27,418 nucleotides of DNA from a virus. A program made the translations under genes and the position numbers. Where the stretch lies: IMG/VR virus record IMGVR_UViG_3300037502_000954, positions 1 to 27,418 of that record. The stretch is one strand, 5' to 3'. Under the pieces are notes generated by a model. That model was not told the origin of the DNA and did no database searches. It saw nothing but the letters and a program-made list of their open reading frames with translations. Of the stretch, positions 6,821 through 14,258 are shown piece by piece. Numbering within the stretch: the first letter of the stretch is position 1; each line of letters begins with the position of its first letter.

Positions 6821-7079
6821 GGAAGTAAAAAAGATGAGCTCTGTTGAGACTCGCATTATAGTTTTAGAAGATAGATCACGTTCTACTGAGAGGCAACTAG
6901 TTGATGTGATGATGTCTAACAATCGAGCATTAGAAAAAGCAAACGAAGCTTATGGTCGTGCTATTGAAGCTAATAGTGTTGCTAAAGCTACGCAAGATAA
7001 AATAACAGATACAGTAACAAATGTAAAAGACGAAATGAAACAACTACGAAAGGCAATGGTAAACCCATTGAATAACTAA
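6684..7079 (+). CDS. Membrane-anchored coiled-coil protein, spanin-like or holin accessory, 131 aa
   Basis: One clear transmembrane segment (residues 15-38, MILGIILSVLVPIGGAVYYG and onward) is followed by about 90 charged, Ala-rich residues with heptad character (IEEVKKMSSVETRIIVLEDR, ALEKANEAYGRAIEANSVAK, VKDEMKQLRKAM). N-terminal membrane anchor plus coiled coil is the architecture of inner-membrane spanins. It sits immediately before a holin and an endolysin, so an envelope-lysis role is plausible. Against a spanin call, no lipoprotein partner with a lipobox is visible; the overlapping upstream gene has an ordinary signal peptide instead. Its first 46 codons lie over the end of that gene in a different frame. 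The stop is one base before the holin ATG. Confidence 0.7.
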   Translation: MSDNKTYSLNLSAQMILGIILSVLVPIGGAVYYGITLFNDLTSTIEEVKKMSSVETRIIVLEDRSRSTERQLVDVMMSNNRALEKANEAYGRAIEANSVAKATQDKITDTVTNVKDEMKQLRKAMVNPLNN

Positions 7080-7080
7080 T

Positions 7081-7593
7081 ATGCTATCAATTATTTCAGC
7101 AATTCTTGGTATAGGCTCTTCAGCCCTACCTAATGTATTAAGCTTCTTCCAACAAAAGGGAGATCAAAAACACGAGCGTGAAATGGCGATGTTACAAAAT
7201 CAACAAGCTATGGCTATGGCAGAGAAAGGCTTTGTGTCTCAAGAAAAAGTAGCAGCGATTGAATTAGAAGGTACGTACGCAGAAACGTACGCTCAAGAAC
7301 GTGTAGCTTTATATGATCATGATAAACAGTTAATTGAAAAAGCATCTCAAAATGTAGTTGACTTAAATGCTAAGGTAAGACCATTTATTACATTTATGTT
7401 TGTAGGCTTACTTGTATTTGTAGATGTATTATCTTTAATATGGGTTCTTTATTTAACATCACAAAATCCTGACTTGGATTTCTTTTTAACTGCAATAGAT
7501 AAAGTTTTCTCAACTGAGGAGATGAGTATTCTAGCATCCATTATTGGGTTCTGGTTTGGATCTCGTCAATGGGAAAAATATAATAGCAAATAA
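7081..7593 (+). CDS. Phage holin of the three-TM GTA type, 170 aa
   Basis: The N-terminal hydrophobic segment (2-23, LSIISAILGIGSSALPNVLS) is followed by a long polar helix (about 24-95). A strong transmembrane segment (101-125, PFITFMFVGLLVFVDVLSLI and onward) and a third segment (147-160) come next, ending in FWFGSRQWEK. The VRPFITF and FWFGSRQ signatures match the holin family with three TM segments known from gene transfer agents and many phages (GTA_holin_3TM style). It would permeabilise the inner membrane so that the signal-less endolysin reaches the wall. Its stop overlaps the endolysin start (TAATG at 7591-7595), giving coupled expression. The ribosome binding site is weak, so translation may depend on the upstream gene. 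Confidence 0.85.
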   Translation: MLSIISAILGIGSSALPNVLSFFQQKGDQKHEREMAMLQNQQAMAMAEKGFVSQEKVAAIELEGTYAETYAQERVALYDHDKQLIEKASQNVVDLNAKVRPFITFMFVGLLVFVDVLSLIWVLYLTSQNPDLDFFLTAIDKVFSTEEMSILASIIGFWFGSRQWEKYNSK

Positions 7594-8042
7594 TGAAAAC
7601 TTCAGAACGTGCTATCAAACTTATTAAACATCATGAAGGCATTCGTAATAGGCCCTATCGTTGTCCTGCTGGGTTGTGGACTGTGGGCGTGGGTCATCTT
7701 ATTGGTGATGGTAAATCGTTGCCTGAATCTTGGAATAGACTTTTTACGAAAGAAGAAATAGATGGAATTCTTAAACGAGACCTCCAACGTTTTGAGCGTG
7801 GAGTACTTAAGATGTTACCTAACGTGCCTCTTAGACAACATGAATTTGATTGCCTTGTATCTTTTTGCTTCAATTTGGGCTTGGGGACATTTCAAAGGTC
7901 AACACTCCGTCAAGCGCTTCTTAGGGGCGATAAAAAGGCGGCTATGGAATCGTTAGTGAAATATTGTCGTGCAGGTGGTAAAATACTACGAGGCCTACAA
8001 ATTCGTAGACTAGATGAACGTGCACTCTTTGAGGGTAGATAA
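7593..8042 (+). CDS. Endolysin, GH24 lysozyme (muramidase), 149 aa
   Basis: The protein has the compact size of T4/P21-type lysozymes. The catalytic stretch is HHEG followed by RPYRCPAGLWTVGVGH, giving Glu15, eight residues, Cys24, five residues, Thr30: the E-8-D/C-5-T triad of the family with Cys in the middle position. Later signatures include LRQHEFDCLVSFCFNLGLG, the conserved helix and N-G turn region, and a C-terminal LQIRRLDERALF where the family has GLxxRRxxExxLF. It hydrolyses the N-acetylmuramic acid/N-acetylglucosamine bond of peptidoglycan. There is no signal peptide or SAR segment, so release through the adjacent holin is expected. It overlaps both neighbours by one base (TAATG). 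Confidence 0.95.
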   Translation: MKTSERAIKLIKHHEGIRNRPYRCPAGLWTVGVGHLIGDGKSLPESWNRLFTKEEIDGILKRDLQRFERGVLKMLPNVPLRQHEFDCLVSFCFNLGLGTFQRSTLRQALLRGDKKAAMESLVKYCRAGGKILRGLQIRRLDERALFEGR

Positions 8043-10006
8043 TGGCATTAAGTAAATTAGTATTTAAACCCGGCGTTAACCGAGATCAAACTAACTACGC
8101 ATCAGAAGGTGGTTGGTATGAAACTCAACTCGTTCGTTTTAGATCAGGCTTCCCTGAAAAGTTTGGCGGTTGGACTGTATCTAACTTAAATGCTTATACT
8201 GATTCTGCTCGTGCTGTATTCTCATGGTCAACGACTGACGGATCTAATCTATTAGGTATTGGCACTAACTCAAGAATTTATGTAGGCGCAGGTACAACAT
8301 TACACGACATTACACCGATCTATGATACATATACATCTCCTGATACAGATAATTGTATCGCTACTACGAATGGATCTAAAACGGTAACTGTAACTATAAC
8401 AGGACACGGCGCTACGACAGGAACTTATGTAACATTTAGCGGTATTGCGGGCCCTACGATTGGTGGCATTCCTGTTACTGAAATGAACACGACAGTGCAA
8501 GTGACAACACTTGATTCTAATACATTTACATTCCAAGCCACGACTACTGCTACCTCAACTACAACAGGTCAAGGTGGTACGGGTATTACAGCTGTTGTTT
8601 ATATGCCAGCTGGGTTCCCTATCGCTACTGCAGGTTATGGCTGGGGTACTTCTACTTGGGGTCGTAGTACTTGGGGTTCTGGATCAACATCACCTATCTT
8701 CCAACCTGCACGTCTTATCTTTATGGATAAGTTTAATAATGATTTAGTATTTAATACACAATTCGATTCTGTGTCAAGTACAGGCGGCGAGATTTATTAT
8801 TGGCAATATAACACAGCGTTTAGTAATGATGCAGTTTTATTAAAATCATTGGCAGGCGCGGTTGCAGTACCACAAAAAGTCACTAAAATATTATTTACAC
8901 CACAAGGGTTCTTACTAGCGTTAGGATGTACTAACTATGATGCACTCGCTCCAAGCCCAGATTATTTAGGTACTTATGACCCATTACTTATTAGATGGTC
9001 TAATGTTGATCCTGATATTGGTCCTGAACCTGAAAATTGGCAACCTTTAACTACTAATTCAGCAGGGTTCTTGCGACTTCAATCAGGTTCAAGAATTGTA
9101 ACTGCAATTAATACCCGACAAGAAACTTTAGTATTTACTAATACATCATTAACTTCTATTCAATTTTTAGGTACGGCTGAAGTATTTGGTTTACAAGAGT
9201 TGTCCCATAATATTTCTATCATAGGTGCTAATGCACTTGTAGGTTCTAACAACATTACTTACTGGATGGGCCGTGATAGATTCTATACATACTCTGGTCG
9301 TGTAGATACATTACCTTGTACAATCAGACAATACATATTTACTGATATTAACTTTACTCAAAGTGCACTTATTTTTGCAGGGGTTAATAATAAATTTACA
9401 GAGATTATTTGGTTTTATTGTTCTGCTAACTCATCTGAAATTGATCGATATGTTGTATTTAACTACCTTGAAAACATTTGGTATTACGGACAACTATCAA
9501 GAACTGCATGGATAGATTCTGGCGTATTTAATAATCCTGTAGGACTATCTAATGGCTGGGTGTATCAACATGAAAACGGCACAAACGACGGCCAACCACT
9601 AGGTGCAGCACCGCTACCAATTACATCTTTTATTCAATCTGCTGACGTTGATATTGACGATGGTGATAAATATATGTTAATACGTCGTGTGATTCCAGAT
9701 ATTAACTTTAGAGGTTCTGATACTAATAATGAAGTAACGGGGGCTCCGATTATACCTGAAGCTGATATTACTGTAGGCGTACGTAATTTCCCAGGTGCTT
9801 CTAATGCTACTATAAATGCAGAAGGCCAACCAACAGATGCTACCATTGTGACTGCAACAGCTACTGTAGATCAATATACTAACCAAGTATTTATTAGAGC
9901 ACGTGGTCGTCAAATGAATTTTAGAATTGGATCAGATACAGTAGGTACACAATGGCAATTAGGTTTACCAAGAGTTGATGCACGCCCAGACGGAACGAGA
10001 AACTAA
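8042..10006 (+). CDS. Tail hub / DNA stabilisation protein (P22 gp10-like), 654 aa
   Basis: The opening LVFKPGVNRDQTNYASEGGW and RFRSGFPEKFGGW, and the ending RARGRQMNFRIGSD with WQLGLPRVDARPDGTR, are hallmarks of a virion protein family common in podovirus-like phages and related to P22 gp10-type tail hub proteins. Between them are repeating blade-like strands (VFSWSTTDGSNLLGIGTNS, ETLVFTNTSLTSIQFLG, NITYWMGRDRFYTYSG), as in a beta-propeller. Residues about 100-190 (ITGHGATTGTYVTFSG to TFTFQATTT) look like an inserted immunoglobulin-like domain. It would close the portal channel and hold packaged DNA, as gp10 does. GAGGG at 8031-8035 is six bases before the ATG. The gp10 equivalence is family recollection; a generic tail structural protein is the fallback. 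Confidence 0.75.
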   Translation: MALSKLVFKPGVNRDQTNYASEGGWYETQLVRFRSGFPEKFGGWTVSNLNAYTDSARAVFSWSTTDGSNLLGIGTNSRIYVGAGTTLHDITPIYDTYTSPDTDNCIATTNGSKTVTVTITGHGATTGTYVTFSGIAGPTIGGIPVTEMNTTVQVTTLDSNTFTFQATTTATSTTTGQGGTGITAVVYMPAGFPIATAGYGWGTSTWGRSTWGSGSTSPIFQPARLIFMDKFNNDLVFNTQFDSVSSTGGEIYYWQYNTAFSNDAVLLKSLAGAVAVPQKVTKILFTPQGFLLALGCTNYDALAPSPDYLGTYDPLLIRWSNVDPDIGPEPENWQPLTTNSAGFLRLQSGSRIVTAINTRQETLVFTNTSLTSIQFLGTAEVFGLQELSHNISIIGANALVGSNNITYWMGRDRFYTYSGRVDTLPCTIRQYIFTDINFTQSALIFAGVNNKFTEIIWFYCSANSSEIDRYVVFNYLENIWYYGQLSRTAWIDSGVFNNPVGLSNGWVYQHENGTNDGQPLGAAPLPITSFIQSADVDIDDGDKYMLIRRVIPDINFRGSDTNNEVTGAPIIPEADITVGVRNFPGASNATINAEGQPTDATIVTATATVDQYTNQVFIRARGRQMNFRIGSDTVGTQWQLGLPRVDARPDGTRN

Positions 10007-10674
10007 TGGCTGAAGTAGTAATTAAAGCCACTAAGGCCCCCAACTTACCTATACCTACTATAGCGTATAGTCAAACACAACAAGAAACTTTTAGTAATGC
10101 ATTACGTTTATATTTTAATACCATTGACTCTTTCACTGCTAATATAAACAACCCTGCTGGAGGGTCTGGTTTAAGCTTTCCTCACATAGCTGCATCAGAT
10201 ACAACTGATCAATATGCAACGGCTAGTAATACACCTACTATAGTTAAATGGAATACGCTAGATTCTGGTTTAGGTTTTACATTAAATCCTTCTTATTCTG
10301 CTACAGCTTTAAACGGCGGTATTTATAAAATAGATTATAGTTTACAGTATGCTAATACGGCTAATGCAGCACATGATGTAATTGTTTGGTTACGTATTAA
10401 TGGATTTGATGTTGCAGGTTCAGCCAGTAAATTTACTCTGCCGGCTCGTAAAAGTGCAGGTGTACCTAGTTTTATATTAGCGGTATCTTTTGTAGAGTTT
10501 TCTTTAAATGCAGGAGACAATATTGAGCTTTATTGGGCAACTGATTTAGCTTATGTAGTGTCCCCACCAACAGACGGAGTATATATGGAGTTTGTGCCAG
10601 CTCAAACTGTGCCTTACCCTCATCCTTCAATTCCCTCTGCAATTGGTACAATTACCTTTGTTTCAAGAATATAA
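10006..10674 (+). CDS. Beta-rich virion structural protein, 222 aa
   Basis: The N-terminal 50 residues (MAEVVIKATKAPNLPIP then a helical QTQQETFSNALRLYFNTID) look like an attachment segment. The remainder, from FPHIAASDTTDQYATASNTP, is a beta-sandwich with jelly-roll features: KIDYSLQYANTANAAHDVIV, WLRINGFDVAGSASKFTLPA, and FSLNAGDNIELYW. The VSFVEFSLNAGDNIELYW pattern is characteristic of C1q/TNF-like jelly rolls used in phage head fibres and receptor-binding proteins, though I have no search to confirm it. It has no signal peptide. It overlaps the tail-hub stop by one base, and the two are probably assembled together. The role is virion structure, possibly decoration or host contact. Confidence 0.7.
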   Translation: MAEVVIKATKAPNLPIPTIAYSQTQQETFSNALRLYFNTIDSFTANINNPAGGSGLSFPHIAASDTTDQYATASNTPTIVKWNTLDSGLGFTLNPSYSATALNGGIYKIDYSLQYANTANAAHDVIVWLRINGFDVAGSASKFTLPARKSAGVPSFILAVSFVEFSLNAGDNIELYWATDLAYVVSPPTDGVYMEFVPAQTVPYPHPSIPSAIGTITFVSRI

Positions 10675-10711
10675 ATATGATATTATTAGACAAAATTAAG
10701 GAATTTTTTAT

Positions 10712-12733
10712 ATGAACTACTCATCTCCCCAAGGTTTAGCCTCATTAGGTCGCAACGGCGACTCAATGCTCGTTCACATGAGCCCAGAAGAAGTTCAAGG
10801 ACTTCAAGGTTTAGCTATGGCTCAAGGGGGGTCTTTAACTATTAATCCTGATACTGGATTACCTGAAGCATTTAGACTTGGCGGCTTTTTTAAATCTTTA
10901 TTACCTACTTTAGTAGGAGTTATGACTGGAGGAGCCGGAATGCCTTTATATGCAGGTATTGCCGCTGGTGCTGCTACAGGAGCATTAACTAATAAAAATA
11001 ATAGACTTTTAGGAGCTATTACTGGAGGTCTTGGAGGTTATAGTGGTGTTGGTATTGGAAGCGCCTTAAAAGCTGCAGGCACTGCAGTTCCAAAAGCTGT
11101 TGCCGCAACCGTTCCATATAAAGGCGGGTTTGTAAATCCTGAAGTAGCTACAGGAACGGGTTTTGGAGGGGCTGCTACTACTGGTGCTGATCTAGCTCAA
11201 AACGCTAGCATTTTAAATAATGCTAATCAATTTGGTTTAACTAATTCTTCTTTAGCTGGATCTTCAGCAGGCATGCCTATAGAACAAGCGTTAGCTACTA
11301 GTAAACCTTTTGGTATGGCTAATATAAATAATGCTACAGCAAGTATACCTGCTGATCCTACTTATATGGGTAACTTAAGCACAGCTGGTAGAGGAGCATC
11401 AGAAATATTTTCTGGTAATCAAGCAGCTATAGATGCTTATACTAAGTCAATAGGTGCTGAATCTGCTATGGGTGCTTTAGGTAAAACAATGTTACCTGTT
11501 GGTGGTGCCGCTGTGTTTGGTGGTTTAGAAGAATCAGATTTATATGGTAAACCTGTACAAAGAGCAGAAGCTGAAAAATATGATCCATATGCTAGATTAA
11601 ATTTAAATACTGACACAGGTCTTCGTTTAGTTGCAAAAGGTGGTGAAATTAAATCATATGCATTAGGTGGCAACGTAGGTAACCCATCTGTAGGTGGAGG
11701 TTTATCTAGTTTATATAATAGACCTGAAGGTCAAGCACCACAAAACATTTCAAACGATGCTTATGGATTAGGTAGATTAAGTGATTTAGGTAGCGAACAA
11801 GCTAGATACCAAGCACAAACATTAGGTTATGCCGAAGGTGGTGATGTTGCCATGAATTTAGATAAACTCCCTACACTTAATACTGTAACAGGCGAACAAC
11901 TTTCTGCTAATGGGTTAACTAGTAAAGTCCCAGCTTATGGAATGACTGAGTTATTAGGAGACGTATTTAGTAGAAATAGCGCCGCGTTTAAAGAACAATA
12001 TCCAAAGGGTATAGGCATGTCTGAACTTGTACGTAATACTGCAAAAAATGCAGAAGCTGCGGGGCTTAATCCAAGATTTATTACTATGCCACAAGTAATT
12101 GATGCTATCCAGGCACGTGCAGTATCGCAAGGGGGATCTGCTTTTGGAAACTATGACACGTGGAAAGCAAGTAAAAAACAACAAGGTTATGCCGAAGGTG
12201 GAGTAGCTAGTTTAGAATTGCAAGACCCAACAGTTTCTCCAACTTCAGAACCAGTAGCTAATCCTGAAACTTCTGTAGTTAATGAAATAGCTAAAACACA
12301 ATCTAATGAAAATGAAATGAGAAAACTAGGTCTTAATGCTTTAAATAGCGGTAATATTCCTACTAATAATTATGCTCCAGGTTCATTAGCTTCATTAGCG
12401 GGTGCTATGAAAACTCAACCTGTTCCTCCGGAAGCAGGGTTTGTACAAAACTTAACATCTGCTAGAACAGGATATGCTAAAGGCGGTTATTTAGATGGTG
12501 CGGGTGATGGCATGAGTGATTCAATTCCTGCTACAATAGAAGGTAAACAACCAGCTCGTTTAGCTGATGGTGAATTTGTAATTCCTGCAGATGTTGTTAG
12601 TCATTTAGGTAATGGTTCTACTAAAGCAGGCTCAAAAAGATTATATGCAATGTTAGATCGAGTAAGAAAAGCAAGAACAGGTCACACTAAACAAGGTAAA
12701 AAAATTAAACCTGAAAAATACATGCCTGCATGA
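10712..12733 (+). CDS. Glycine-rich virion / ejection protein candidate, 673 aa
   Basis: Residues 1-55 include MSPEEVQGLQGLAMAQGGSL. A hydrophobic, Gly/Ala-rich stretch (about 60-115: LLPTLVGVMTGGAGMPLYAG, AIAAGAATGA-like) could be membrane-active. The body carries short YAxGG motifs at 308-311 (AKGG), 372-377, 492-497 and 587-592. Residues about 380-490 form a separate folded domain (LNTVTGEQLSANG to NYDTWKASKKQQ). The C-terminus (GDGMSDSIPATIEGKQPARL, then ADGEFVIPADVVSHLGNG, SKRLYAMLDRVRKARTG) is a strongly conserved end of such phage proteins in my recollection. Position between the hub and the large polyvalent protein suggests an internal protein released with DNA, which is inference. 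AAGGA at 10698-10702 precedes the ATG by nine bases. Confidence 0.65.
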   Translation: MNYSSPQGLASLGRNGDSMLVHMSPEEVQGLQGLAMAQGGSLTINPDTGLPEAFRLGGFFKSLLPTLVGVMTGGAGMPLYAGIAAGAATGALTNKNNRLLGAITGGLGGYSGVGIGSALKAAGTAVPKAVAATVPYKGGFVNPEVATGTGFGGAATTGADLAQNASILNNANQFGLTNSSLAGSSAGMPIEQALATSKPFGMANINNATASIPADPTYMGNLSTAGRGASEIFSGNQAAIDAYTKSIGAESAMGALGKTMLPVGGAAVFGGLEESDLYGKPVQRAEAEKYDPYARLNLNTDTGLRLVAKGGEIKSYALGGNVGNPSVGGGLSSLYNRPEGQAPQNISNDAYGLGRLSDLGSEQARYQAQTLGYAEGGDVAMNLDKLPTLNTVTGEQLSANGLTSKVPAYGMTELLGDVFSRNSAAFKEQYPKGIGMSELVRNTAKNAEAAGLNPRFITMPQVIDAIQARAVSQGGSAFGNYDTWKASKKQQGYAEGGVASLELQDPTVSPTSEPVANPETSVVNEIAKTQSNENEMRKLGLNALNSGNIPTNNYAPGSLASLAGAMKTQPVPPEAGFVQNLTSARTGYAKGGYLDGAGDGMSDSIPATIEGKQPARLADGEFVIPADVVSHLGNGSTKAGSKRLYAMLDRVRKARTGHTKQGKKIKPEKYMPA

Positions 12734-13143
12734 ACACAGTTAAAGTAGTAGCACCAAACTTTATATATGATGTTTGGAAAGATGTTGAAAGTTTTTTAAA
12801 CGCTTCTATTAATGTAAGCGGTGGTGACTTTACATTAGACCAATTAAAATTTAGTTTGGGAAGGGGCGAACAAACTCTTTTAGTTTCAGTTAATGAACAA
12901 AATAAAATTAATGGAGCTATGACCGTAGAGTTTACCAATAGGCCTAATGATCGAGTTATGTTTATAACAGCATTGGGTGGTAGTGGAATTGTTAATGATG
13001 AAACGTTTAGTCAAGTAGAAACATGGGCTAAATCGCAGGGAGCTACAAAAGCCAGTGCAATAGCGCAAGAAGCTCAAGCAAGACTTTATAAAATAAAAGC
13101 AAACTTTAATACTGTACGAATGGTTGTGGAGAAAGATTTATGA
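12730..13143 (+). CDS. GNAT-like fold protein, 137 aa
   Basis: The sequence follows the strand-helix order of a small GCN5-type acetyltransferase: FIYDVWKDVESFL helix, TLLVSVNEQNKINGAMTVEF strands, VMFITALGGSG as the cofactor-side strand, DETFSQVETWAKSQGATKAS helix, and an ending NFNTVRMVVEKDL. A clear acetyl-CoA P-loop (Q/R-x-x-G-x-G/A) is not visible; LGGSG is the closest. It may therefore be a degenerate member. Similar small GNAT-like proteins are common among virion genes of environmental phages, where their role is not established. It overlaps both neighbours by four bases as ATGA, so it belongs to the structural operon. Acetylation activity should not be assumed. Confidence 0.6.
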   Translation: MNTVKVVAPNFIYDVWKDVESFLNASINVSGGDFTLDQLKFSLGRGEQTLLVSVNEQNKINGAMTVEFTNRPNDRVMFITALGGSGIVNDETFSQVETWAKSQGATKASAIAQEAQARLYKIKANFNTVRMVVEKDL

Positions 13144-14249
13144 AATTATTTAATTTGTTTAGTTGGGTAACTAACCTAGTAGAAGCATTTACTTTTTATG
13201 GTGGAAGCTCTGGTGGAGGTGGGGGTGGAGGCAATCAAACTTCTACTTCTTATTCGACTAACTTACCTGAATACGCTAAGCCATACTACGAACAATTATT
13301 AAAAGAAACTGGTAAACAGGTTTATACAACAGATTCTTCTGGCGCTGTAACAGGCGTTAAACCAATGCCTGTTTATACAGGCGAGCGAGTTGCGGGTTTC
13401 ACTCCAGGTCAAGAAGCTATTCAAAGAGAGACTATGGGGTTAACAACACCAGGTCAGTTTGGTACTTCTGCTAGAGGTTTAACTGCTGGACAAACTATGG
13501 GTTTTGGCGCTGGCGCTGCAGGATTAGGCCAAGCATTTGGATATAGTCCTATGGCTGTTTCAGGCGGAACATTTGATGCTCCAGCAGCTTCATACTATAT
13601 GTCTCCCTATCAATCTAATGTTACAGACATTGCAGTACGTGAAGCAAGACGACAAGGTGATATTGAAAGATCTCGTGGCGCGTTGGGTGCTATTCAACGC
13701 GGTACATTTGGTGGTGCACGTCAAGCTTTATTACAATCAGAACAAGATAGAAACTTAGCACAAAACATTGGCGATATTAGAGCTAAAGGACAAGAATTAT
13801 CTTATCAAAATGCACAACAACAATTTGAACGTGATCAAGCCCGTCGTATGCAAGCAGCACAACTTGGTCAACAAGCTCAACAATTCCAAGCAGGACTCGG
13901 TAAAGACGTAGGTCTTGCTGGTTTAGCTGCTGGTATTGATACATCAGGTAAACTTGGTGCCTTAGGTACTGCAGAACAAACAGCTAACTTAGAAAGATTG
14001 AAAGCTCAAGCTGCTACTGAAGGTGAGAAACAAGCGCTACAACAACAAATTAATGATATGAAATATCAAATGTTTAATGAACAACAAAATTTCCAAAGAG
14101 CCCAACTTGAATATCTCAGTAATATTCTTCGTGGTAATGCAGGTGCTTTGGGTTCAACTCAGGTACAATATACACCACAACCAAGTACAGCATCGCAGAT
14201 AGCCAGCTTAGGTTTATCTGGTCTTGCTCTTTCTAAAGCTTTATCATAG
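13140..14249 (+). CDS. Internal virion / ejection protein candidate, 369 aa
   Basis: The N-terminus has a weakly hydrophobic segment and a Gly run (GGSSGGGGGGGNQTSTSYST), then NLPEYAKPYYEQLLKETGKQ and GFTPGQEAIQRETMGLTTPG, phrases I associate with phage virion proteins. The central and C-terminal parts are Gln/Ala-rich helices (SYQNAQQQFERDQARRMQAA, QLGQQAQQFQAG, KQALQQQINDMKYQMFNEQQ), as in proteins that pass through the tail in extended form. It ends in a hydrophobic ASLGLSGLALSKALS. GGAGAAAG before the ATG at 13140 is a good ribosome binding site, and the start overlaps the upstream stop as ATGA. Composition and position resemble podovirus ejection proteins (P22 gp7/gp20 or T7 gp14 style), but direct homology is not claimed. 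Confidence 0.65.
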   Translation: MKLFNLFSWVTNLVEAFTFYGGSSGGGGGGGNQTSTSYSTNLPEYAKPYYEQLLKETGKQVYTTDSSGAVTGVKPMPVYTGERVAGFTPGQEAIQRETMGLTTPGQFGTSARGLTAGQTMGFGAGAAGLGQAFGYSPMAVSGGTFDAPAASYYMSPYQSNVTDIAVREARRQGDIERSRGALGAIQRGTFGGARQALLQSEQDRNLAQNIGDIRAKGQELSYQNAQQQFERDQARRMQAAQLGQQAQQFQAGLGKDVGLAGLAAGIDTSGKLGALGTAEQTANLERLKAQAATEGEKQALQQQINDMKYQMFNEQQNFQRAQLEYLSNILRGNAGALGSTQVQYTPQPSTASQIASLGLSGLALSKALS

Positions 14250-14258
14250 GACTAAAAT

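Noticed and set aside
10675-10711. Possible promoter in the 37-base gap before the 673-aa gene
   Set aside because: Only a ribosome binding site is visible; there is no -10/-35 pair.
12730-13143. Active acetyltransferase call for the GNAT-like protein
   Set aside because: The acetyl-CoA binding loop is not convincing, so only the fold resemblance is kept.
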